Shown here: piece by piece, positions 49,388 through 58,787 of the stretch | How positions within the stretch are numbered: position 1 is the first letter of the stretch | Layout: the number at the start of each line of letters is the position of its first letter | NCBI RefSeq assembly: GCF_007748095.1 | Contig: NZ_CP036287.1 | Location: 4,216,001 to 4,280,000 of the forward strand | Length of the DNA: 64,000 bases | Source: Engelhardtia mirabilis | Lineage (GTDB): Bacteria > Planctomycetota > UBA1135 > GCA-002686595 | Direction: 5' to 3' | Notes under the pieces: generated by a model | Told to the model about the DNA's origin: nothing | Seen by the model: only the letters and a program-made list of their open reading frames with translations | Databases searched by the model: none | Translations under genes and position numbers: made by a program

Positions 49388-49720
49388 TGGCGCTGGGGCC
49401 AGCGCTGCGTCCATCCGCAGGGGCTCGGCGGCGGAGAGCTTGGCGTTCGACCGAGTGGCTGTCGAGTCGCCGCCGCGCCGCAGACCCCGGGGACGCGCAG
49501 CGCCAACCGCAGAAGCGCTGGCCGAGTCCGACTGCGGGCGGCGCCGGCCCCCCGATACTCGTCCAGGATTGTGGGGCCCGAGTCCCGAACCGGGCGCCGA
49601 CGCCAAGACTTGCCGGTGCCCATCGAAGCCGTCGAACAGAGGCAGGGAACTTCGCACGCCAGCGAATAAGCCGCGCTCGCCGCCCTGGCAACCGGAGCGC
49701 GGGAACGGTCTGCTGAGCCC
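49388..49720. other. 333-bp divergent intergenic region
   Basis: This lies between the minus-strand RND adaptor gene and the plus-strand MFS gene, so it should hold two divergent promoters. I see no convincing -35/-10 pair, palindromic operator, terminator or coding sequence. An open frame continues upstream of the adaptor's ATG on the minus strand, but it is arginine-rich and looks non-coding. Confidence 0.45.
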
Positions 49721-51133
49721 GTGCCCGGCTCCCCCCTGATCGCACTGACCGTCGCCGAGCGCGCGCGGGCCATGTTCCTGTCGCGCCTGGACGCCATCGT
49801 CTACGCGGTCATGGTCGGGCTCGGGGAGGCCTACTTCCTGGCCGACGCCGTGCGCCTGGGCGCCTCGGCCACACAGATCGCCCTGCTCGTGGGCCTGCCC
49901 CTGGCCGTCGGTGCCACGGGCCCGGTCCTGGCCCTGCGGCTGCTGGCGGCCCTGGGGCGCCGCAAGCCGGTGGTGGTGGCCGCCGCGGTCGGCCAGGCCC
50001 TGATGTTGCTGCTGCTGGCGGCGCTCACCCGCGAGGGGTCGACGGGGCCGAACCTGCTGATCGCCCTGGCGACCGCCTATCAGGTCTGCGCCCAGACGGC
50101 CGGCACCGCCTGGAGCTCCTGGTATGGCGACCTGGTGCCGGCGGACGTCCGCGGCCGCTACTTCGCCTCCCGCAACCGCGGCGCCTACGCCGGGACCCTG
50201 GTGGGCCTGGTCGCCGCCGGGCTGATCCTGAGTCAGCTCGAGCCGGCCCGCGCCGGCGTGGCCGGAGCGGGGGGCGGGGCCGGCTTCGCCCTGGCCTACC
50301 TACTTGCCGGAGCCTGCCGAGTGGTCTCGGTCGGACTGCTCGCGGCCTCGCGCGAGGGCCGCTTCTCCGGCCTGCCGAGCCGGGCCCGGGTGGGACGCTT
50401 CCTGACCACCCAGCGCGGCACCAGCGCCTGGCGCCTGGTGCTCATGGTCGGGCTCTTGCAGCTGCCGGTCCAGATCGCGGCGCCCTTCTTCAACCCCTTC
50501 ATGCTCGAGGAGCTCGAGTTCACCTACGTGGAATTCATGGTCGCGTCGGCGTCCATCCTGCTCCTCAAGGTGCTCGTGCTGCCCCTGTGGGGTCGTTCGA
50601 TCGACCGCCACGGCGCGCGGCGCACGCTCCTGCGTGGCGCGGTGCTCCTGGCCCTGGTGCCTCTGCCCTGGGTGATCGCCGAACGCCTGTGGTTCGTGGT
50701 CCTGTGCCAACTCCTCAGCGGCGCCGCCTGGTCGGGCTTCGAGGTCGGCCAGTTCTCGCTGCTGCTCGAGGTCAGCTACCGGCGCATGCGCCCGACGATC
50801 TTCGCCGCCCAGGCGATGGTCAACGGCACGGCCCAGCTGGCCGGCGGCCTCCTGGGCAGCCTGGTGATCGCCAACAGCGCGGACCCGCGCTCGGTCTTCG
50901 CCCTGAGCGGTGTCCTGCGTATGGCCGTGGTGGTGATGCTGATCTGGCTCCTGCCGGCCAGCACGCGCCGCCTGCGGCCGCAGCTGCGCGTGGTCGGCTT
51001 CCGCCCTGGCGGTGGCCTCGACCAGCGGCCGATCTACGTCGGGGACGACAGTCCGGATCCGACGGAGGAGCTCGCCCCTGACGACTCTTTCGTCGAGGAC
51101 GAGCCCTCCGAGCGCGCCGTGGGCCGGAGCTGA
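49721..51133 (+). CDS. major facilitator superfamily transporter
   Basis: A 470-residue inner-membrane transporter with about 12 hydrophobic segments. The loop 2-3-like basic motif is LAALGRRKPVVVAAA, and the mid-protein counterpart is WGRSIDRHGARRTLLRGA. GDLVPADVRGRYFASRNRGAYAGT is typical of the MFS_1 subgroup often annotated only as MFS transporter. A hydrophilic acidic tail of about 45 residues follows the last helix. GTG 49721 is taken as start; ATG 49772 is an alternative. The substrate is unknown. It ends 6 bp from the convergent ABC-F gene. Confidence 0.88.
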   Translation: MPGSPLIALTVAERARAMFLSRLDAIVYAVMVGLGEAYFLADAVRLGASATQIALLVGLPLAVGATGPVLALRLLAALGRRKPVVVAAAVGQALMLLLLAALTREGSTGPNLLIALATAYQVCAQTAGTAWSSWYGDLVPADVRGRYFASRNRGAYAGTLVGLVAAGLILSQLEPARAGVAGAGGGAGFALAYLLAGACRVVSVGLLAASREGRFSGLPSRARVGRFLTTQRGTSAWRLVLMVGLLQLPVQIAAPFFNPFMLEELEFTYVEFMVASASILLLKVLVLPLWGRSIDRHGARRTLLRGAVLLALVPLPWVIAERLWFVVLCQLLSGAAWSGFEVGQFSLLLEVSYRRMRPTIFAAQAMVNGTAQLAGGLLGSLVIANSADPRSVFALSGVLRMAVVVMLIWLLPASTRRLRPQLRVVGFRPGGGLDQRPIYVGDDSPDPTEELAPDDSFVEDEPSERAVGRS

Positions 51134-51139
51134 ATCGGC

Positions 51140-52780
<1,641 letters not shown>

Positions 52781-52912
52781 CAGGGCGGGGAGGATAGTCA
52801 GGATGCCGCGCCGCGCCGAGTCCCGATTGGGCCCTGGGTGGCCGCTTCCGGCAGGCTGAACGCTCGGCGCCCTCCAAGGGCGCGAGCAGCCCCAGGGCCC
52901 CCCCGCCCCGCC

Positions 52913-53077
52913 TAGTGTCCTGGATCAGAAATTCGGCGTCACTTCCCGGGCTCCGATCGCCGCTGGCGTCGCCAGCGCCTCCTCCGAGTATCGCAGCGGA
53001 TACGCGTCGTCGGCGCGCCTAGCCAGCATCGATCGGACCTCCGGGTAGTGACGCCGAATTTCTGATCCAGGACACTA
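52913..53077 (-). mobile_element. MITE-like inverted-repeat element, copy C (inverted orientation)
   Basis: A 165-bp element bounded by TA (52913-52914 and 53076-53077), about 98% identical to copy B when reverse-complemented (3 differences). The asymmetric half containing GGTCCGATCGATGCTGGC lies on the right here, so it is inserted in the opposite orientation to copies A and B. Its right-end bases C53075 T53076 A53077 are the complement of the TAG stop codon of the next minus-strand gene. Confidence 0.92.
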
Positions 53078-53470
53078 GTCGACGAGCCCGGAGAGGGTCG
53101 AGTTGTCCCGCGACAGCCGCGTGAGCTTGCGGTCGAACCTGCGGATCCGCAGCAACGCGCGCACGATCAAGTAGGTGCCCAGGACGAAGAGCAACGCGCA
53201 GGCGAGCAGCACCGGCCAGATCAGGTGCTCGACCTCCGACCAGGCGTAGAGCTTCGAGGTCGCGATCAAGACGCTCACGATGGACAGGGGCAGGGCTACG
53301 ACGGCGATCCCCGTGCGCACGGCCGAGAGCGATGTGCGCTTCTCCGCCAGCAGGACCTGGGCCTCCGCCAGGAGCAGCGTCTCTCGACCCTCGTGCAGGT
53401 TCGATCCCCCCGAGCCCTTGGATCCGGACTCGGGACCGCGGCCCCCCATCGCGCGCTGTGGCTTGCCCAT
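53075..53470 (-). CDS. small two-helix membrane protein, DUF202-like pattern
   Basis: A 131-residue protein starting at ATG 53470. After a Gly/Ser-rich N terminus it reads LLAEAQVLLAEKRTSLSAVR, a DUF202/YidH-like amphipathic opening, followed by two membrane helices (GIAVVALPLSIVSVLIATS and LIWPVLLACALLFVLGTYLI) and a basic tail. The role is unknown. Its TAG stop is formed by the TA target and first base of the inserted element, so the native C terminus may have been slightly different. Confidence 0.75.
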   Translation of the reverse strand: MGKPQRAMGGRGPESGSKGSGGSNLHEGRETLLLAEAQVLLAEKRTSLSAVRTGIAVVALPLSIVSVLIATSKLYAWSEVEHLIWPVLLACALLFVLGTYLIVRALLRIRRFDRKLTRLSRDNSTLSGLVD

Positions 53471-53547
53471 CGGACCCAGAGGATAGCCGCGGCTCCCGGC
53501 GGCGCCGCTCCGGCCCCAGTCGGCACTTCGCCGGGACCAGCTCCCGC

Positions 53548-54315
53548 TCAGCGCCGCCCGCCGTCGGGCCGGCTCGAGGCCATCCGGACCAGGAGCCACC
53601 CCCCGCACCCGATCGCCAGGCCCAGCGCCATCCAGCCCCCGACCCTCAGGGCGCCCGCGAGGCTCGCGTCGGACCGCAGCAACCCCATGTGCGCCAGGAG
53701 CCAGTTCCAGTCGTGGATCGGCTCGCCTGCCCCCAGCCCCACGAGCTGCAGGGCCTGACTGCGGGCGTCGGCCACGTAGACCGCCACGTCGAACAGATTC
53801 GTGCCGAACCAACCGATGGCGAACGTCACCGCGAACCAATCGCGCTGGCGCAGGAACATGGCGACCCCGATCAGCGGCGCGAGGCACTGGCTCAAGCTGC
53901 CGCCGAGGATCGCCATGAACATCCCCAGGGGCCCGAACAGCACGTGGCCGAACTCGTGCACGCCGAAGTTGAGGCCGTCGATGATCGGCTGGTAGGTCAC
54001 GTCCTGGGAGTAGCCCCAGGCCCACCAGGCCAGGAGCGCGAGCAGCGGCAGACGCGGGACCACCGAGCTGCGCTCGCAGTAGGCCTGGATCTCCCCCACC
54101 AGCCCGGAGTCCGCCAGCTCGGGCACCGGGCGCGGCGCCCGCCGCTCGGGCGCGTCCGCCGGGCGCGCCGGCCGAGACCGGTTCCGCGCCGTGCAAGCGG
54201 GACAGGTCCGGCTCAGGTCCGCCTGCTCGATCGAATCGAGCGCAAAGGTCCCGAGACACTCCGCGCAGATCACGCGCAGGGCCGTGGCGGACCCGATGGT
54301 TCGGTGGCGCGTCAC
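53548..54315 (-). CDS. membrane protein with zinc-ribbon N terminus and HEFGH motif (putative intramembrane metallopeptidase)
   Basis: A 255-residue product starting with GTG. Residues 17-41 hold a zinc-ribbon-like pair (CAEC at 17-20 and CPAC at 38-41). A hydrophobic helix follows, then GLNFGVHEFGHVLFGPLG with His120-Glu121-x-x-His124, the HExxH zinc-peptidase signature inside a membrane-proximal helix. Four or more hydrophobic segments follow, with FGTNLFDVAVYVADARSQ and HDWNWLLAHMGLL near the end, a possible third ligand region. The layout recalls M50-type or related membrane metalloproteases, but I cannot assign a family. Confidence 0.75.
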   Translation of the reverse strand: MTRHRTIGSATALRVICAECLGTFALDSIEQADLSRTCPACTARNRSRPARPADAPERRAPRPVPELADSGLVGEIQAYCERSSVVPRLPLLALLAWWAWGYSQDVTYQPIIDGLNFGVHEFGHVLFGPLGMFMAILGGSLSQCLAPLIGVAMFLRQRDWFAVTFAIGWFGTNLFDVAVYVADARSQALQLVGLGAGEPIHDWNWLLAHMGLLRSDASLAGALRVGGWMALGLAIGCGGWLLVRMASSRPDGGRR

Positions 54316-54432
54316 GCTGGCAGTCTTCGGCCGCTCCGCAGCCCGGCCTGAATCGGAACCGCGCCCCGACGGCCGCGCGTCGTCGGCCGCCCGCCCACCC
54401 GGTCCCGGCCGGCTGGGCGGGCGCCGCGTCGA

Positions 54433-55800
54433 TCAGGGCGTCGTGCCCTGCAGGGCATTGCTGGCGCTCAGCCCCTGGACCGCCCCGGGGTCGAGGAACC
54501 ACTCCTGCAACCAGATGCTTACCCCCGAAGGGATCCCGGCCGGCCAGGTGGCCGAGTAGACGTGGCTCTGGTTGGCGCCGACCACGAGCGGGACCACCAG
54601 GTCGGGGTCGGGCACGAGGGTGCCGCCGGCGAAGGGCAACGAGAGCTGGCTGGCGCCGATCAGCAGCGCGCCGCTCGCTCCGGCCAGGCCGTGGTCGAGG
54701 GTCACGGTCACCGGGTCGCCGGCCTCGAGGCCCGACAGCCCGCGCAGCTTCGGCACGCCGTTCGCTCCGGCGACGGCTCCGCCGAGGTCCGTGAACAGGT
54801 CGCCGACCGGCGTCAGTAGGACCACGCCCGACTGGCCGCTGGGCCCGCTGCCGGTGGCGGCGATCTGTCCGGCGTCGTTGGCCGCCCCGCCGAGGTTGGT
54901 GAAGAAGGACCACTTGCCCTGCTGCGCCGGGACCAGCAGCGAGGTCAGCAGTTGCACGCCGATGCCGGGCACGTAGGCGGCCGGGGTGGGGATCTCCGCG
55001 TAGACCAGGCCCGAGTCGTTGATGTCGAAGGCCTGCACCGAGGCCGACTGGCCGAACTTGACGCTCAGGGACTGCCAGTCGCCGGCGGCTGTCCAGCGCG
55101 TGGCGCTGATCTGCGAGCCGTGCAGGGCCTTGCCCGCCAGGCCGCCGACGTCGCTGATCGCCCAACCCTGGAAGCCGGTCATGTCCGCTGCCAGGGTCGG
55201 CAGGGGCGAGGCCGTGAGGGTGTCGATGTCGAACAGGCCACCGTTGATCCCGACCACCACGCCCTCGTCGTTGATCTGCTTGGGGCTGCTCGGCGCGCCG
55301 AGCGAGCCGATGTCGAGCAGGCCGCTGGGGGAGTTGAACCACACCGTGGGTCCCCCACCGAAGCCGGGGAACAAGGACGAGCCGACGATGTCGCCGCGGT
55401 TGTTCACGTCGTAGGCGACACTCTGGGTCTGGCCGGGCAGGGCGCCCAGGAGCTGCACCGTCCAGCTCCCGGCGCCGTCGGGGTACCAGGCAGCGGCCTC
55501 GCCGAACTCGGGGAAGCCACCGGCCGCCACGGAGCCGACCACCACGCTGTCGTCGTTGATCCCCTGGGCCCAGGCCGAGCTGTAGCCAGCCGGCAGAGGC
55601 AGGAACTGGTAGGGCCGCTCGGGGCCGCCGATGAAGGCCTGGACGTTGCCGGCGACGGTCCAGCCGACGACCTCGCCGAGCTCGTTCATGTCGTTGATGA
55701 CAGTGCCGCTGCCGAGGAACTGCGCGCCGTAGTCACCCTGGGCCAGGGCGGGCGCGACGAGGACCAAGAGGAAGAAGTGGGAGAGAGTCTGTGTACGCAT
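54433..55800 (-). CDS. secreted HAF-repeat protein with planctomycete C-terminal module (paralogue 1)
   Basis: A 455-residue product. ATG 55800 gives a signal peptide (THFF-type core LSHFFLLVLVAPALAQ). Residues about 20-350 contain HAF-type extracellular repeats, each with a DIND/NDxGxVVG core: INDMNELGEVVGWT, INDDSVVVGSVA, VNNRGDIVGSS, INDEGVVVG, ANDAGQIAATG. The last 100 residues are a separate module (LSGLEAGDPVTVTLDHGLAG to DPGAVQGLSASNAL). HAF repeats are predicted beta-propeller blades. Tandem with a close paralogue, 75 bp apart. Surface role unknown. Confidence 0.82.
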   Translation of the reverse strand: MRTQTLSHFFLLVLVAPALAQGDYGAQFLGSGTVINDMNELGEVVGWTVAGNVQAFIGGPERPYQFLPLPAGYSSAWAQGINDDSVVVGSVAAGGFPEFGEAAAWYPDGAGSWTVQLLGALPGQTQSVAYDVNNRGDIVGSSLFPGFGGGPTVWFNSPSGLLDIGSLGAPSSPKQINDEGVVVGINGGLFDIDTLTASPLPTLAADMTGFQGWAISDVGGLAGKALHGSQISATRWTAAGDWQSLSVKFGQSASVQAFDINDSGLVYAEIPTPAAYVPGIGVQLLTSLLVPAQQGKWSFFTNLGGAANDAGQIAATGSGPSGQSGVVLLTPVGDLFTDLGGAVAGANGVPKLRGLSGLEAGDPVTVTLDHGLAGASGALLIGASQLSLPFAGGTLVPDPDLVVPLVVGANQSHVYSATWPAGIPSGVSIWLQEWFLDPGAVQGLSASNALQGTTP

Positions 55801-55875
55801 GTCGTTCGGGGTGCTCGGGTAACAGGGAGGGTCAGGAGACCCTGGCGCTGGTCGAGGCCGGCGCACTGACGAGCG

Positions 55876-57282
55876 TCACCGCGTAGCGGCGCTCAGTCCG
55901 TTGGAGAGGGACCAGCCCAGTGCGGTTTCGGGATCGACGACCGCGGCCTGGAGGAAAGCCTCGGTGCCGGTGGACAGGTTGGGCCAGTTGAACGTCACGT
56001 CGTAACGACCGAGGGAGTCGGTGCCGACGGGAACGAGCACGTCGATCGGGTTGGCATGCAGCGTTCCGCCGAGCAGAGGCACTGCGACGGACGAGCCCGA
56101 CCATGCGATCAGTGCCACGCTGTTCGGTGCCGCGCTCGCCAGCCGCAGTCGCGTGGGGGTCCCTGGAAGCAGGCTGCCGAAGCCGCCGAGAATCGGGTCA
56201 CCGAGGGCACCGCGCACGGCGCCGCCGAGGTCGTCGAAGGCAGCCGGCGTGAGCAGCACGATCCCACCGCTACCGAAGGGGTCGACGCCGTTGCAGGCCA
56301 AGGCCCCGCCGCGACTGATCGCGGGGGCGAAGCTGCCGCCGAGACTCCAACTCCCGAATGCCGGATCGAGGGTGCCCTGCAGGGCGATACTGCCGACCTC
56401 GTCCACATAGACGTAGAGGCCGAAGACGCCGAGCTGGAACACGGTGTCGCCGAAGGCCGAGAGGCCCAGGGCGCCGGCCGCCGACAGGGGGAAGTTGCTG
56501 AACAACTTCCAGGCCCCGCCGTCGGTGAAGCGGATCGGAACGAAGGGGTTCTGGCTGGTCGCCGTGACCCCGTAGCCAGCACATTGACCGGCATCGTTGA
56601 TCGAGCCGAGTTTGCTGAAGACGAAGTTGTAGGGCGTGCCGGTCGGGTTGCCGAGGTCCTCGAGCACCAGGTCGTCGAGGTCCATGCGGTAGGTGTCCCC
56701 CACCACCTGGCGCCGCTCGTTCAAGCCCTCGGGCACGACCGGGAAGGTGGTGGTCGGAAGCTGGACCGTGCCGGACAGCTCGTTCCAGACGAAGCTGCCG
56801 CTGAGGATCCCGTACTTGCCCACGACATCGCCCGCGTCGTTGATGGCTCGCGCGTCGAAGGGCAGGGTCCCGCCGGGTCCGGCGGGCAGCAGCTCGTAGG
56901 CGTAGATGCCACCGACCGGCCGCCACAGGATCGCCCGCGACAGGCCGCCGCCGAGCAGCACGCTGCCCACCGCCACCCCCGAGCCGTTGACGTCGCGCAC
57001 GTCGCTCCAGGTGGCCTCCGCCGGCAGGGGCAGCAACTCGAGGCCGCTGCCGACCGCGCCGGTCCAGGCGCGCTTGAAGCCGGCGATGAACGTGTTGCCG
57101 ACGACGCGGCCGCCGTCGTTGACCGCGGAGGCGGCTACGGTGCTCCAGCCGGCGGGTGCGGAGCCGACCAACTGCGGCTCCCAGGTGGGGACTTGGGCGA
57201 AGGCCGAGCCGGCCAGGGCGACCAGCGGGGCCGCGACGGCGAGGACGCGCGTTGACATCTGCATCGGAAGTGGGGAGTTCAT
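55876..57282 (-). CDS. secreted HAF-repeat protein with planctomycete C-terminal module (paralogue 2)
   Basis: A 468-residue protein starting at ATG 57282; internal ATGs at 57264 and 57258 would also leave the signal peptide (VLAVAAPLVALAGSAFAQ). HAF-type repeats recur: VNDGGRVVGNTF, VNGSGVAVGSVL, INDAGDVVGKYG, LNERRQVVGDT, INDAGQCAGYG. The C-terminal 110 residues (LGGFGSLLPGTPTRLRLAS through DPETALGWSLSNGLSAATR) match the same module type as the downstream paralogue. The two genes probably arose by tandem duplication and share an upstream promoter region. Confidence 0.82.
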   Translation of the reverse strand: MNSPLPMQMSTRVLAVAAPLVALAGSAFAQVPTWEPQLVGSAPAGWSTVAASAVNDGGRVVGNTFIAGFKRAWTGAVGSGLELLPLPAEATWSDVRDVNGSGVAVGSVLLGGGLSRAILWRPVGGIYAYELLPAGPGGTLPFDARAINDAGDVVGKYGILSGSFVWNELSGTVQLPTTTFPVVPEGLNERRQVVGDTYRMDLDDLVLEDLGNPTGTPYNFVFSKLGSINDAGQCAGYGVTATSQNPFVPIRFTDGGAWKLFSNFPLSAAGALGLSAFGDTVFQLGVFGLYVYVDEVGSIALQGTLDPAFGSWSLGGSFAPAISRGGALACNGVDPFGSGGIVLLTPAAFDDLGGAVRGALGDPILGGFGSLLPGTPTRLRLASAAPNSVALIAWSGSSVAVPLLGGTLHANPIDVLVPVGTDSLGRYDVTFNWPNLSTGTEAFLQAAVVDPETALGWSLSNGLSAATR

Positions 57283-57493
57283 GAGGCTCCACCGGCCCCG
57301 CCCGACCCCGCACGGCGCGGGGTTACCTGGGGCGGATCCGGGGGCGCTCGATTGCTAAACGGATCCGCAAGTCCCGTGCCACGCGCCAGCCCCCCCCGGA
57401 GGGCGCAGCCGCGCACCGTCGGACCCCGGGCCCGTCCAAACCTCGGACGGATCCGTCCGGACCGCGGACCGCCGGCCGCGCAGCGGGGTCGGC

Positions 57494-57990
57494 TCAGGCC
57501 GCGGGGCCCGCCAGACCCGGCTCGTCCCGGTGCTCAGCGAGGACGGCGATGACCAGGGCCCGATGCTCGTCCAGGTCCACGCCAAGGAGTTCGGGCCCCC
57601 GCTCGACTTCGTCCCGCTCGACCCCCGCTGCGAAGGACTCGGACTTCAGCCGCTTGAGCACGCTCTTCGGCGTGAGCGTCGCGAGACCGTCCGGCCAGAC
57701 CTTTCAGCAGGCCATGACGAATCCGGTCAGCTCGCCGCAGGCCACCAGGGTCCGGTCGAGCTGCGACTCGAGGGGCACGCCCCACTTGGTGTAGTGGGTA
57801 ATGATCGCGTGGGCCAGCCGCTCTTCGCCGCGCTCGCGCAGCCCGGCGACGATGCGCTGCGGATGTTCTGCGGGCCACTGCTCGTAGTCGGCGTCGTGGA
57901 GCAGGCCGGCGAGTCCCCCCTCCTCGATCTCGGAGGGGTCGCCACGGCGACCTGCTGCGGCACGTATCACCGACTCCGCCCCGGCCCCAG
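57494..57990 (-). pseudogene. decayed HD-domain phosphohydrolase gene
   Basis: The conceptual translation contains the HD-family core GGLAGLLHDADYEQWPAEHP with the His-Asp pair, AHAIITHYTKWGVPLESQLD and GELTGFVMAC, then an in-frame TGA at 57704-57706. The same frame then gives KVWPDGLATLTPKSVLKRLK, SFAAGVERDEV and LLGVDLDEHRALVIAVL to a final TGA at 57494-57496, all typical of this family's C-terminal half. About 25-30 N-terminal residues of intact relatives are missing before SVIRAAAGRRGDPSE. Truncation plus an internal stop indicates a dead gene; a single error or selenocysteine is less likely. Confidence 0.72.
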
Positions 57991-58027
57991 GGCTCGAACC
58001 CGCCCCCCGATCCTGTATCGTCCCCCC

Positions 58028-58654
58028 ATGACCCCGCCCGACGAAGAACCGGCTCCGCTCCCGCCCTACGTCATCGAGAACGCGCGCTCCGGGCGTTCGA
58101 AGTGCAAGACCTGCCGCAAGACCATCGACAAGGACGCCCTGCGTCTGGGCGTGTTGGTCGAGGGGCCCTTCGGCGAGGGGCACATGTGGCACCACCTGAC
58201 CTGCGCGGCGGGGGCGCTCCTGCCCAAGGTCGAGCAGGCCTACGAGCGCGAGGCTTGGAACGCGGCCAAGGTCCCGCCGGACCCCGCCGACCTACCGACC
58301 CTCGAGTCGCTGCGGGAGCTGGGCGCTGCGGCGCAGGCCGCGCGGGCCGAGAAGGAGGCCAACAAGCTCGTGATCCCCTATGCGGAGATCGCGCCCTCGG
58401 ACCGCTCCAAGTGCAAGCAGTCGGGCGACCCGATCCCCAAGGGCGCGGTGCGGATCGTGCTCGGCAAGTCGGCCCAGTTCGGCAACCAGACGCGCACCTC
58501 GGCCTTCGCCGTGCTGCCTCAGCACGTGGGCGACGCCCTGGCGGACGAGGAGATCGCGACCGAGGCGGTCGGACTGGCGGAGCAACTGCGCGCCAACAGC
58601 CGCATCGACCGCGAGTTGCTCGAGGCGGCCATCGTCGAGATCGGGGAGCTCTGA
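58028..58654 (+). CDS. PARP-type zinc-finger protein
   Basis: A 208-residue cytoplasmic protein. Residues about 14-60 match the PARP-type zinc finger: YVIENARSGRSKCKTCRK with Cys26 and Cys29, then GHMWHHLTCA supplying His56 and Cys59 (C-x2-C-x26-H-x2-C). After an Ala/Glu-rich helix, a second related unit begins IPYAEIAPSDRSKCKQSGDP, but lacks the second Cys and the His-Cys pair, so only one finger can bind zinc. In eukaryotes these fingers detect DNA breaks; free-standing bacterial versions are rare and unstudied. It is followed by an SF2 helicase gene 133 bp downstream, perhaps a functional link. Confidence 0.85.
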   Translation: MTPPDEEPAPLPPYVIENARSGRSKCKTCRKTIDKDALRLGVLVEGPFGEGHMWHHLTCAAGALLPKVEQAYEREAWNAAKVPPDPADLPTLESLRELGAAAQAARAEKEANKLVIPYAEIAPSDRSKCKQSGDPIPKGAVRIVLGKSAQFGNQTRTSAFAVLPQHVGDALADEEIATEAVGLAEQLRANSRIDRELLEAAIVEIGEL

Positions 58655-58787
58655 GGGGGCGTTGGACGGCGCGGACGAGCAATTCGCCGGCACAGACCAG
58701 CGGGTGTCGTCGTTCGCACCCGGTGGCGCGGGACCGCGCCCGGGCCACACGGGCGGCGCCCGGCCAGGTCCCGGCGCCGCGCGAGCC

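Noticed and set aside
57704..57760. Selenocysteine recoding of the TGA in the HD-domain remnant
   Set aside because: A bacterial SECIS needs a hairpin with its apical loop at a defined distance after the TGA. The GGTCTGG that resembles the loop is only 2-3 nt away, and the gene is also truncated at the N terminus.
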